From Comamonas testosteroni TK102 (lineage in GTDB: Bacteria > Pseudomonadota > Gammaproteobacteria > Burkholderiales > Burkholderiaceae_C), in assembly GCF_000739375.1 (NCBI RefSeq), contig NZ_CP006704.1, positions 3,968,001 to 4,032,000 of the forward strand: DNA of 64,000 bases, given 5' to 3'. A program made the position numbers and the translations under genes. Below are positions 44,652 through 52,589 of the stretch, in pieces. Under the pieces are notes generated by a model, which saw only the letters and a list, made by a program, of their open reading frames with translations, did not search any database and was not told the DNA's origin. The first letter of the stretch is position 1. Each line of letters opens with the position of its first letter.

Positions 44652-44735
44652 GCCTAGCAAGGGCCTAGGCGGCCCCGCCGCCCCGCAGCGAAGGCGTCGT
44701 CCCCCTCCGGGGGAGGCCGCGAAGCAGCTCAGGGG
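44652..44735 (-). repeat. Dispersed GC-rich 3' repeat, copy A2
   Basis: Read on the minus strand, CCCCTGAGCTGCTTCGCGG, then CCTCCCCCGGAGGGGGACGACGCC, then TTCGCTGCGGGGCGGCG, matching the block order of copies A1 and A3-A5. The TGA of ssuC (44729-44731) lies inside the first block. Confidence 0.8.
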
Positions 44736-45574
44736 GCTCCATAGCTCGGATGCCAGCGCAGCCACCAGCGCTCCAGGGAACGGGCAAACACATCGGCCAG
44801 CTTGCCCAGAATCGCGTAGAGCAGAATGCCCACCAGCACCACATCGGTCTGCAGAAATTCGCGTGCATTCATGGTCAGGTAGCCGATGCCGGCCTGCGCC
44901 GAAATCGTCTCGGCCACGATCAGAATCACCCACATCAGTCCCAGCGAAAAGCGCAGGCCCACGAGGATGGAGGACAGAGCCCCCGGCAACACGATGTCGC
45001 GGTACAGCTGCCAGCGTGTGAGGCCGTAGCTGCGCCCCATCTCGATCAGACCCGGGTCCACATTGCGGATGCCGTGGAAGGTGTTGAGGTAGATGGGGAA
45101 GAACACTGAAATGCTGATCAGGAACAGCTTGGCCGACTCGTCGATGCCGAACCACAGAATGACCAGCGGAATCAGCGCCAGCGCAGGGATGTTGCGCACC
45201 ATCTGGATCGTGGAATCAAGCAGCGTCTCGGCCCAGCGCAGCGAACCCGTGAGCAGGCCCAGCAGCAGGCCCAGGCTGCCGCCTATGGCCAGCCCTGCCA
45301 GCGCGCGCCCGGCACTGACCTTGACATGCGTCCAGAGCTCGCCCGACTCGGCCAGCGTCCAGGCCGCGCGCAGCACATCCAGCGGTGCGGGCAGCACCCG
45401 CGTGGACAGCCAGCCCCAGGCCGATGCAGCCTGCCAGAGCGCGATCAGCGCGACCGGCAGCAGCCAGGGCAACAGCCGCAAGGCGAACTGGCGTGCCAGC
45501 AGCTCCAGGCGCGGCACCGGCGGGCGTGCAGGCTGGACCGCAGCCTGCAACGTCAGCGTTTGAACATCACTCAT
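44729..45574 (-). CDS. ssuC: Sulfonate ABC transporter permease
   Basis: This 281-residue inner-membrane permease has about six helices and the BPD_transp_1 domain (about 85-270), including the EAA-type loop MGRSYGLTRWQLYRDIVLPGALSSILVGLRFSLGLMWVILIVAE. It imports alkanesulfonates with SsuB and SsuA. ATG 45574 (MSDVQTLTLQ) is chosen; the open frame further upstream covers ssuD in another frame. It lies 10 bases after ssuD. Its C-terminus and stop codon are formed by the start of a dispersed repeat, so the last residues (SYGAP) may be repeat-derived. Confidence 0.93.
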   Translation of the reverse strand: MSDVQTLTLQAAVQPARPPVPRLELLARQFALRLLPWLLPVALIALWQAASAWGWLSTRVLPAPLDVLRAAWTLAESGELWTHVKVSAGRALAGLAIGGSLGLLLGLLTGSLRWAETLLDSTIQMVRNIPALALIPLVILWFGIDESAKLFLISISVFFPIYLNTFHGIRNVDPGLIEMGRSYGLTRWQLYRDIVLPGALSSILVGLRFSLGLMWVILIVAETISAQAGIGYLTMNAREFLQTDVVLVGILLYAILGKLADVFARSLERWWLRWHPSYGAP

Positions 45575-45584
45575 GCTCTCTCCT

Positions 45585-46808
45585 TCAGCTTTGCGATACC
45601 CGGATCTGCTCGCGCTCTGCAGCAGCGGCTCCCGAAGCAGCGGCTCCCGAAGCAGCGGCTCGCGGCGAGTACAGATTGGCCACGGTCTCGCCAAACGGAC
45701 CGCCGGGGTTGCCGCCGCCGAGCTTTTGCTGCACGTTGACGGGCAGCAGCGGGAAGACCAGCTCGGCGAAGCGATAGGCTTCCTCGAGATGCGGGTAGCC
45801 CGAGAGCACAAAAGTGTCTATGCCCAGATCGGCATATTCCTTGATGCGATCGGCCACGGTCTGGGCACTGCCCACCAGAGCCGTCCCTGCACCGCCACGC
45901 ACCAGACCCACACCGGCCCAGAGATTGGGGCTGATTTCCAGATCCTTGCGGCTGCGCTTGGTACCGCCCGCGTGCAGCTGGGCCATGCGGCGCTGGCCTT
46001 CGGAGTCCATGCGCGCAAACGCGGCCTGGGCCTGGATCACGGTCTCGTCCTGCAGACGGCTGATCAGTCGCTCGGCATCGGCCCAGGCCTCTTCATCGGT
46101 CTCGCGCACGATCACATGCAGACGAATGCCGAACTTGACCTGGCGGCCATGGCGCTCGGCCTTCTCGCGCACATCGGCAATCTTTTTGGCGACTTCGGCT
46201 GGCGGCTCGCCCCAGGTCAGATAGGCATCGACCTGCTCTGCCGCCAGCTCATGGGCAGCGGGCGAAGAGCCACCGAAATAAACAGGTGGATAAGGCTTTT
46301 GCAGCGGCGGAAACAGCAGCTTGGCGCCCTTGACCTGCAGATGCCGGCCTTCGAAATCCAGCGACTGACCCTCATGGCTGCGCGCCAGAATTTCGCGCCA
46401 GATCTCGATGAACTCGGCCGATTGCTCGTAGCGCGTCGCATGGTCGAGAAACACGCCATCGCCCTCCAGCTCGGCCTGATCGCCGCCTGTGACCAGGTTG
46501 ATCAGCAGACGTCCACCCGAGAGGCGGTCAAAGCTGGCCGCCATGCGCGCAGCCAGGCTGGGCTGATGCAGTCCGGGACGCACGGCCACCAGGAACTTGA
46601 GGCGCTTGGTGACGGGCAGCAGGCTGGACGCCACTACCCAGGGGTCTTCGCAGGAGCGGCCCGTGGGAATCAGCACGCCTTCGTAACCCAGGCTGTCGGC
46701 CGCCACGGCCACCTGCTTGACATAGTCATGGCTCAGCTGGCGTGCGCCTTCACTGCTGCCCAGGTAGCGGGCATCACCATGGGTGGGAATGAACCAGAAC
46801 ACTTGCAT
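45585..46808 (-). CDS. ssuD: FMNH2-dependent alkanesulfonate monooxygenase
   Basis: This 407-residue enzyme splits alkanesulfonates into aldehyde and sulfite with FMNH2 from SsuE. The bacterial luciferase fold is clear: [65 protein letters not shown] and the active-site segment near [25 protein letters not shown]. It is about 25 residues longer than E. coli SsuD because of an AAASG-repeat tail. AAGGAG precedes ATG 46808. Sulfite from this reaction can feed CysI encoded at 56240. Confidence 0.95.
   Translation of the reverse strand: MQVFWFIPTHGDARYLGSSEGARQLSHDYVKQVAVAADSLGYEGVLIPTGRSCEDPWVVASSLLPVTKRLKFLVAVRPGLHQPSLAARMAASFDRLSGGRLLINLVTGGDQAELEGDGVFLDHATRYEQSAEFIEIWREILARSHEGQSLDFEGRHLQVKGAKLLFPPLQKPYPPVYFGGSSPAAHELAAEQVDAYLTWGEPPAEVAKKIADVREKAERHGRQVKFGIRLHVIVRETDEEAWADAERLISRLQDETVIQAQAAFARMDSEGQRRMAQLHAGGTKRSRKDLEISPNLWAGVGLVRGGAGTALVGSAQTVADRIKEYADLGIDTFVLSGYPHLEEAYRFAELVFPLLPVNVQQKLGGGNPGGPFGETVANLYSPRAAASGAAASGAAAAEREQIRVSQS
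45621..45665. repeat. Three 15-bp tandem repeats in the 3' end of ssuD
   Basis: AGCAGCGGCTCCCGA occurs at 45621-45635 and 45636-45650, with an imperfect third copy at 45651-45665. In the ssuD frame each unit adds five residues (Ala-Ala-Ser-Gly-Ala type). The unit is a multiple of three, so slippage would change length without breaking the frame. Confidence 0.85.
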
Positions 46809-46831
46809 GACGAAATCTCCTTGAACCTGAT

Positions 46832-47914
46832 TTAGAGCCTGGATGCCACGGCGGGCGTGATGGATGAAGCGGCTGGGCTTGTCTGGCCATGGATGGCGTA
46901 TTCCGCCGCCATGGGCTGCCAGACGATGTCAGCCACCTTCACCTGGCGCGGAATCACGCCCAGGCGAAAAAAGGCGTCGGCCACGCGCTGCTGCTCGACC
47001 ACCATGGCGGGATTGAGCAGCGTGGTCGGCGAGCTGGGCCTGCGGCCGATGAAGCGGCTGACCACATTCGCGTCCAGACCGCTGAAGGCGGCCAGCAGCT
47101 GCACGGCCTCCTTGCGCGAGGCCTGCACCAGCTGGTCGGCACGCGTAAGCTCGTCGAACAAGGCCTTGATGAGCTGGGGATGGTGCTCGACCAGGCCACG
47201 CGAGGCCAGATAGAACGAGTTGTTGCCCGTCAGCCCCTCTCCGCTGCTGAGCACGCGTGCTCGGATGCTCTGCTCGGTGGCCGCGTAAAACGGGTCCCAA
47301 ATGGCCCAGGCATCGACACTGCCGCGCTCGAACGCCGCGCGCGCGTCGGCCGGAGCCAGGTAAACGGGCTGGATGTCGGCCCAGGCAATACCGGCCTTGT
47401 CCAGCGCGCGCACCAGCAGGTAGTGGGCGCTCGAGCCTTTTTGCAGTGCCACACGCCGGCCCTTGAGGTCGGACAGTGACTTCAGCGGCGAGTCGGCCAG
47501 CACCAGAATGGCCGAGCTTTCGGGCTTGGGAGGCTCAGCCCCGACATAGCGCAGGTCCTTGCCGGCAGCCTGGGCAAACACGGGCGGCGAATCGCCGGTC
47601 AGGCCGAAGTCCAGGCTGCCGGCCGACAGCGCCTCCAGCAGCTGCGGCCCCGCCGGAAACTCCAGCCAGCTGATCCTGGTGGCCGGAAAGCGCTTTTCCA
47701 GCACGCCATGCTGCTTGAGCACGACCAGATTGACGGCCGACTTCTGATAGCCGATGCGCAGCTGGGCCGGTGCCGCCACGGCCGGCGTAGGCTGGGCCAG
47801 CGCATCGTCGGCGTAATAGGCAGCCAGGGTCCAGCTGAAGGCCGTGGTGCCCAGCAGCTGCAGCGCCTGACGGCGACCGCGCCGGAAACGGGGTGGAGTG
47901 GATGCAGAACTCAT
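46832..47914 (-). CDS. ssuA: Sulfonate ABC transporter substrate-binding protein, paralogue 2
   Basis: This 360-residue periplasmic binding protein has a twin-arginine-like signal ([33 protein letters not shown], cleavage near 40), then [29 protein letters not shown], the SsuA core and [21 protein letters not shown] 47914 is taken because the open frame beyond it belongs to the neighbouring gene in another phase. It is a diverged paralogue of the preceding gene: both share KGSxxHYxLVxxxxK and the DARAAFExGSVDAWxIWDPF block. Two binding proteins for one permease suggests a widened sulfonate range. Confidence 0.9.
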   Translation of the reverse strand: MSSASTPPRFRRGRRQALQLLGTTAFSWTLAAYYADDALAQPTPAVAAPAQLRIGYQKSAVNLVVLKQHGVLEKRFPATRISWLEFPAGPQLLEALSAGSLDFGLTGDSPPVFAQAAGKDLRYVGAEPPKPESSAILVLADSPLKSLSDLKGRRVALQKGSSAHYLLVRALDKAGIAWADIQPVYLAPADARAAFERGSVDAWAIWDPFYAATEQSIRARVLSSGEGLTGNNSFYLASRGLVEHHPQLIKALFDELTRADQLVQASRKEAVQLLAAFSGLDANVVSRFIGRRPSSPTTLLNPAMVVEQQRVADAFFRLGVIPRQVKVADIVWQPMAAEYAIHGQTSPAASSITPAVASRL

Positions 47915-47931
47915 GGCGGTGGCGGCCTGTC

Positions 47932-48954
47932 TCAGCGGCTGGCCAGCAGATCCACGGGAGCTGCATGCAGCAGATTGAGCTTCTTGGGGATCAGCTTGAG
48001 ATCGAAGAAGGTATCGGCAATCTTTTGCTGCTCGCCCAGGATTTCGGCATTCACGGCCTTGGTGCCGAATTCGGTACGGTTCAGATACAGCTCGGTCACG
48101 GCGGTGTCCAGGCCCAGGATCTGCGACAGCTCTGCCGCTGCTGCGCTCTTGTTCTTGCTGGCCCAGGCATCGATGGCGGCGATTTCCTCGATCGCGATGC
48201 GCAGCACATCGGCATTGCGGCTTGCATAGTCGCGCGAGGTGAAGTAGTAGGCACGGTTGTTGACCACGCCCCTGGCATCGGCCAGCAAGCGCGCATCCAG
48301 GGTCTTCTGGGCCGAGGCCAGGAACGGATCCCAGATCACCCAGGCATCGACCGAGCCCTTCTCGAAGGCGGCCCGCGCATCGGGCGGCGCCAGAAAGACC
48401 GACTGCACATCGCCGTACTTGAGACCATGCTTTTCCACCAGCTTGACCAGGAAGTAATGGACGTTGGAGCCCTTGTTGTAGGCAATGCGCTTGCCCTTGA
48501 GGTCGGCCACGCTGCGGATCGGCGAGCCCTTGGGCACGATCACGGCTTCCAGACCGGGCCGCGCCACGGTGGCACCGGCATAGACCAGGGGTGCACCGGC
48601 GGCCTGGGCAAAGATCGGCGGAGCCTCGCCCACATCGCCGAAGTCGATGGAGCCCACATTGAGCGCCTCCAGCTGTACGGGGCCAGCGTTGAACTCGACC
48701 CAGCGCACGGCCACGCCCAGCGGACTCAAGCGCTTTTCCAGCGTGCCGCGATTCTTGAGAATCGACAACCAGCCTTTTTGATGGCCCACGCGCAGCACGC
48801 GCGGGGCGCCTGCCGTGCCATTGCCCTGCTGCGCATGCAGACGCCCCGAAGCCAGGGCCAGGGCAGAAACAGCCGTCCCCGCCAGCCACTGGCGGCGCGA
48901 GGCACTTGGCAGTTGCGACGAAATAGCCGATGAAGTGTTGTTGCGATCGGTCAT
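47932..48954 (-). CDS. ssuA: Sulfonate ABC transporter substrate-binding protein, paralogue 1
   Basis: This 340-residue periplasmic protein has a Tat-like signal (SRRQWLAGTAVSALALASGRLHAQ), then VLRVGHQKGWLSILKNRGTLEKRL and IDFGDVGEAPPIFAQAAG, with the SsuA/NrtA-type binding fold. It lies 17 bases before the second ssuA copy and 219 bases after ssuE, across a repeat. AAGGA occurs about 11 bases before ATG 48954. It probably binds linear alkanesulfonates; the paralogue may bind others. Confidence 0.92.
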   Translation of the reverse strand: MTDRNNTSSAISSQLPSASRRQWLAGTAVSALALASGRLHAQQGNGTAGAPRVLRVGHQKGWLSILKNRGTLEKRLSPLGVAVRWVEFNAGPVQLEALNVGSIDFGDVGEAPPIFAQAAGAPLVYAGATVARPGLEAVIVPKGSPIRSVADLKGKRIAYNKGSNVHYFLVKLVEKHGLKYGDVQSVFLAPPDARAAFEKGSVDAWVIWDPFLASAQKTLDARLLADARGVVNNRAYYFTSRDYASRNADVLRIAIEEIAAIDAWASKNKSAAAAELSQILGLDTAVTELYLNRTEFGTKAVNAEILGEQQKIADTFFDLKLIPKKLNLLHAAPVDLLASR

Positions 48955-49095
48955 GAGAAATCAATCCTTGGAGTTCCCAGTCCACACACTTCAGGCATCT
49001 CTTGGGCCTGATTTCAGGCGCAGCTCGGCCTTCTCAGTGCGGGGACTGCTATCAAAAAAAGAGACATGGGGAAATGGGCACCGCCCCATCAAAGG

Positions 49096-49168
49096 ACAGC
49101 AAGCAAGGGCCCCCGCAGCGAGGCTGTCGTCCCCCTCGGGGGAAGCCGCGTGGCAGCTCAGGGGGGCG
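49096..49168 (-). repeat. Dispersed GC-rich 3' repeat, copy A3
   Basis: On the minus strand, starting 6 bases past the ssuE stop: CGCCCCCCTGAGCTGCC, then TTCCCCCGAGGGGGACGACAGCC, then TCGCTGCGGGGGCCCTTGCT. Block order matches the other four copies. It separates ssuE from ssuA within one operon. Confidence 0.8.
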
Positions 49169-49173
49169 TTAAT

Positions 49174-49770
49174 TCAAACGCTACATCGCACATCGGCGAA
49201 GGCGATGCTCTCAAAGTCATTGGCGGCTGCCCACTGGGCACTGCGGCGCAGGTCGGTGGCCAGCAGCTGGGCGGCATCCTCGACGCGCTCGGCAATCTCG
49301 GGAGCCAGGCCGTAACCGCCCTCGGGCAGCAGCGGCACGCCCTGGTCGGTGGCATAGATACCCGGCAGGATATGCCGCGCTCCCAGCGACTGCAGCACCG
49401 GGCGCAGTGCGTAGTCCAGCGCCAGCATATGGTGGGGGCTGCCGCCCGTGGCCAGGGGCAGGACCAGCTTGCCCTTGAGCGCGGTCTGCGGCAGCACATC
49501 GAGAAAGACCTTGAGCAGACCGCTATAGGCTGCCTTGTAGACGGGGGTGGCCACCACCACCGCATCGGCCCGGGCCACGCGCTCGGTCACGGCACGAATC
49601 TCGGCATGATCGAAGCGGGCATGCAGCAGGGCTGCGGGGTCCAGCTGGTTGAGCTGCAGCACGGACTCGGTGTTCAGACCCTGGGCCTGGAGACGCACGG
49701 CCACGGCATTGAGCAGGGCACTGGAGCGCGAGGGCTGCGAGGGACTACCGGCAATCAGCAAAATCGACAT
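49174..49770 (-). CDS. ssuE: NAD(P)H-dependent FMN reductase of the sulfonate system
   Basis: This 198-residue flavodoxin-fold reductase supplies FMNH2 to SsuD. ILLIAGSPSQPSRSSALLNAV at the N-terminus (FMN phosphate loop), ADAVVVATPVYKAAYSGLLKVFLDVLPQ and PLATGGSPHHMLALDYALRPVL are family motifs. It is the first gene of the leftward ssuE-ssuA-ssuA-ssuD-ssuC-ssuB series; sbp lies 69 bases upstream on the same strand and could be co-transcribed. Confidence 0.93.
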   Translation of the reverse strand: MSILLIAGSPSQPSRSSALLNAVAVRLQAQGLNTESVLQLNQLDPAALLHARFDHAEIRAVTERVARADAVVVATPVYKAAYSGLLKVFLDVLPQTALKGKLVLPLATGGSPHHMLALDYALRPVLQSLGARHILPGIYATDQGVPLLPEGGYGLAPEIAERVEDAAQLLATDLRRSAQWAAANDFESIAFADVRCSV

Positions 49771-49839
49771 GGGCTTGGCTCTATCTTTTTGTCATTGCAA
49801 AGACAGGAGCACTCATCGCTCTCCCGTCCTGCGTTTCTC

Positions 49840-50871
49840 TTATTTCTTGGTGTAGATCTGATCAAAGCTGCCGCCATCGGCGAAGTGGGCCTTGTCTGCC
49901 GCTGCCCAGCCGCCAAAAGCCTTGTCGATGGTGAACAGCTCCAGCTTGGGGAACTGGCTCGCGAACTCGGCGGCCACCTTGGCATCGGTCGGACGGTAGA
50001 AGTTCTTGCCGGCGATGCGCTGGGCCTCTTCGGAGTACAGATACTTCAGATAGGCCTCGGCCACGGTGCGCGTGCCCTTTTTATCGACCACCTTGTCGAC
50101 CACGGCCACCGAAGGCTCGGCCAGGATGGACAGCGAAGGTGCGACGATCTGGAACTTTTCTGGGCCGAACTCCTTGAGCGCCAGATAGGCCTCGTTCTCC
50201 CAGGCCAGCAGCACATCGCCCAGACCCCGCTGCACAAAGGTCACCGTGGAGCCGCGCGCGCCGGTGTCCAACACGGGCACGTTCTTGTAGAGCTTGGTGA
50301 TGAAGTCCTTGGCCTGTGCATCGCCGCCGTATTTGCGCTTGGCAAATTCCCAGGCCGCCAGATAGTTCCAGCGTGCACCACCCGAGGTCTTGGGGTTGGG
50401 CGTGATCACCTGGATGCCGGGCTTGACCAGATCGTCCCAGTCCTTGATACCCTTGGGATTGCCCTTTTTGACCAGGAACACGATGGTGGAGCTGTAGGGC
50501 GCGCTGTTGTGCGGCAGGCGCTTTTGCCAGTCGGCCTTGACATTGCCGTTCTTGACCAGGGCGTCGATATCGCCGGCCAGGGCCAGCGTGGCCACGTCGG
50601 CCTCGATGCCGTCGATGATGGAGCGTGCCTGCTTGCCCGAGCCGCCATGCGACTGCTTGATGGTCACATCCTGATTCTGCGTGGCCTTCCAGTGCTTGGC
50701 GAACGCCTGGTTGTAGTTCACATAGAGCTCGCGTGTCGGGTCGTAGGAGACGTTGAGCAGTTGCACGCCAGTCTGCGCAAAAGCGGGCAATGTGGGCAGA
50801 GCCGAGAGGGTCAAGCCAGCAATCAGACCGGCAGCCAGAGGAAACTTGATAAAGTTGCGACGATTTTTCAT
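49840..50871 (-). CDS. sbp: Sulfate/thiosulfate-binding periplasmic protein
   Basis: This 343-residue binding protein has a signal peptide (about 1-31, [33 protein letters not shown]) and the Sbp/CysP core: [48 protein letters not shown] (oxyanion site), [19 protein letters not shown] and [12 protein letters not shown]. It delivers sulfate to a CysTWA transporter, but no cysT, cysW or cysA is adjacent, so it must work with a transporter encoded elsewhere. ATG 50871 is used because it begins the signal peptide. It lies at the head of the ssu cluster. Confidence 0.93.
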   Translation of the reverse strand: MKNRRNFIKFPLAAGLIAGLTLSALPTLPAFAQTGVQLLNVSYDPTRELYVNYNQAFAKHWKATQNQDVTIKQSHGGSGKQARSIIDGIEADVATLALAGDIDALVKNGNVKADWQKRLPHNSAPYSSTIVFLVKKGNPKGIKDWDDLVKPGIQVITPNPKTSGGARWNYLAAWEFAKRKYGGDAQAKDFITKLYKNVPVLDTGARGSTVTFVQRGLGDVLLAWENEAYLALKEFGPEKFQIVAPSLSILAEPSVAVVDKVVDKKGTRTVAEAYLKYLYSEEAQRIAGKNFYRPTDAKVAAEFASQFPKLELFTIDKAFGGWAAADKAHFADGGSFDQIYTKK

Positions 50872-51014
50872 TGGACTGTGTTCTTGGAGTGAATGGATAA
50901 CGGGCTTCTGCCCCGTTGCTACGCATTCTTGAGCCGCATTCTTAAAACTCAAACTACTAAGATTTCAGTTTGTTATTACCCAAACATCTGAGATCAACCA
51001 AGAGGACCCTACAC

Positions 51015-51290
51015 ATGGCACGTACCGTTCACTGCATCAAGCTTGGTCAAGACGCTGAAGGCCTGGATTTCCCTCCTGCCCCCGGCGAACTGGGCAAGCG
51101 CATCTATGAAAGCGTGAGCAAGCAGGCCTGGGCCGACTGGCTCAAGCACCAGACCATGCTGATCAATGAAAACCGCCTGAACCTGGCCGATGCCCGTGCC
51201 CGCCAATACCTGGCCCGCCAGATGGAAAACCATTTCTTTGGCGGCGGCGCAGATGCCGCAGCAGGCTATGTGCCTCCCAGCGCCGAGTAA
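51015..51290 (+). CDS. yggX: YggX-family Fe(2+)-trafficking / oxidative damage protection protein
   Basis: This 91-residue protein starts [56 protein letters not shown], a near-complete YggX domain with its conserved Cys7. YggX protects Fe-S proteins from superoxide and aids iron movement in enteric bacteria. GAGGA precedes ATG 51015 by a suitable distance. It stands alone with its own terminator and is divergent from sbp. Confidence 0.95.
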   Translation: MARTVHCIKLGQDAEGLDFPPAPGELGKRIYESVSKQAWADWLKHQTMLINENRLNLADARARQYLARQMENHFFGGGADAAAGYVPPSAE

Positions 51291-51310
51291 GTTCGGTCGA
51301 CCTGGACACC

Positions 51311-51342
51311 AAGCCCCCTGGCCCAGGCCTCGGGGCTTTTTT
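51311..51342 (+). terminator. Terminator of yggX
   Basis: AAGCCCC (51311-51317) pairs with GGGGCTT (51332-51338), followed by a T-run, 20 bases after the stop. Confidence 0.9.
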
Positions 51343-51495
51343 CTTGCGGGCTGCCGAACAGCCAACCGGTGAGAGCAAGGGCGCGCCCAGGCAGCCCAGG
51401 GGCACCCGAGGCTGACAGCCGCAAGACCGCTCAAACCCAATTGATACAGGTATTAACCCGAATAAAGTCGTTGGAACTGGCTAGAATCGCGCCCA

Positions 51496-51735
51496 TCCCG
51501 CGGGAGAGCGGAACCTGTCAACGGTTCCCGCCGAAGGCGCAAACTCCCATAATCGCTCAGGCAATAAGTACCGCAGGTGGGTCTGACAGGACCCGGATAT
51601 CGCCAACTGGAGAGCAGCCCGCGACCACAAGTCTGCAGGGCTCACCGAAGGGGCAAGCATGCGCACCGCGAAGGCGCCCATGTGCAACTCTCAGGTAAAA
51701 GGACAGCGGGAGAGGCAAGCCGGACACTCCCGCTG
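51496..51735 (+). promoter_or_regulatory. Tandem glycine riboswitch
   Basis: Two glycine aptamers are arranged in tandem. The first has GGGAGAGC near 51502, CCGCCGAAGGCGCAA near 51529 and CGCTCAGGCAA near 51554. The second has TGGAGAGC near 51608, CACCGAAGGGGCAAGC near 51640 and CTCTCAGGTAAAAGGACAG near 51688. A 9-bp hairpin CAGCGGGAG/CTCCCGCTG (51704-51712, 51727-51735) then ends exactly at an ATG and is the likely expression platform. A TAGAAT -10 box lies at 51482-51487. The element controls the PF03458-type membrane gene downstream. Confidence 0.92.
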
Positions 51736-51768
51736 ATGCGAGTGGCTGGCCTATTTTCAAGTGCCTTC

Positions 51769-52434
51769 ATGCTTCCCTCCATCTCTTTGCTGGACTCGTT
51801 CCAGGCCTCCAACTTCACCGTCATGCTGGTCATCTATCTGGTGGCCATTACCGCCGAAGCCATGTCCGGCGCCCTTGCTGCAGGCCGGCGCAATATGGAT
51901 ATCTTTGGCGTCGTGGTCATCGCCTTCGTCACCGCGCTGGGGGGTGGCACCATCCGCGACATGGTGCTGGGCCATTACCCCATAGGCTGGACTCAGCACC
52001 CCGAATATGTGTATCTGGTCATCAGCTTCGGCCTGCTGACCACGGTGATCGCCCGCCATATGCACCGCCTCAAGCAGGTGTTTCTGCTGCTGGACGCCAT
52101 GGGCCTGATCGCCTTTTCGCTGATCGGCTGCAATACCGCGCTGGAACTGGGCTACCCGACCATCGTCATCATCATGGCCGGCATGATTACCGGCATCAGC
52201 GGCGGCATTTTGCGTGACGTGCTCTGCAACCAGGTCCCCGTGGTGTTCCGCCGCGAGCTGTATGCCAGCGTGTCGCTGTCCGTATGCCTGATGTTCCTGG
52301 GCCTGCGCTATCTGGAGGTAAGCTCCAATATCAGCACCCTTGTCTGTTTTGCAGGCGGTCTGGCCTTCCGTCTGGCCGCGATTCGTTTCAAGTGGCGCCT
52401 GCCAGTTTTCTCTTACCAGCAGCGCTGGGAGTGA
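51769..52434 (+). CDS. UPF0126/TRIC-type membrane protein (PF03458), glycine-controlled
   Basis: This 222-residue inner-membrane protein has seven predicted helices in two UPF0126 repeats: SGALAAGRRNMDIFGVVVIAFVTALGGGTIRDMVLG (about 37-72) and MITGISGGILRDVLCNQVPVVFRRELYAS (about 128-157). The GGGTIRD and GGILRD motifs are the repeat signatures. PF03458 proteins are named glycine transporters in Pfam because of riboswitch association; structurally they resemble TRIC cation channels. ATG 51769 is chosen for length, but ATG 51736, directly after the riboswitch hairpin, is possible. Neither has a clear Shine-Dalgarno. Confidence 0.88.
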   Translation: MLPSISLLDSFQASNFTVMLVIYLVAITAEAMSGALAAGRRNMDIFGVVVIAFVTALGGGTIRDMVLGHYPIGWTQHPEYVYLVISFGLLTTVIARHMHRLKQVFLLLDAMGLIAFSLIGCNTALELGYPTIVIIMAGMITGISGGILRDVLCNQVPVVFRRELYASVSLSVCLMFLGLRYLEVSSNISTLVCFAGGLAFRLAAIRFKWRLPVFSYQQRWE

Positions 52435-52439
52435 TCGAG

Positions 52440-52542
52440 ACTCCCCCTGTGGCGCTGTGCGCCTTCCCCCTCTCTTGCTGCGCAGAAGGGGGACGCAGCC
52501 ATCGCTGCGGGGCGGCGGGGCCGCTAGGCCCTTGCTTGGCTG
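52440..52542 (+). repeat. Dispersed GC-rich 3' repeat, copy A4
   Basis: It starts 6 bases past the stop of the riboswitch-controlled gene: CTCCCCCTGTGGCGCT, CGCCTTCCCCCTCTCTTGC, AGAAGGGGGACGCAGCCATC, GCTGCGGGGCGGCGGGGCC, CCCTTGCT. It is the plus-strand counterpart of A1-A3 and is the longer form with A5. Confidence 0.8.
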
Positions 52543-52589
52543 CTCTGACCTAGACTGCGCCATGCATTACCCATGTAGTTTCACTTTCC

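Noticed and set aside
47915..48985. The upstream half of the long minus-strand frame that contains the second ssuA
   Set aside because: This half overlaps the first ssuA in another phase and translates to Arg/Gly/Ala-rich low-complexity sequence, so the true start is 47914.
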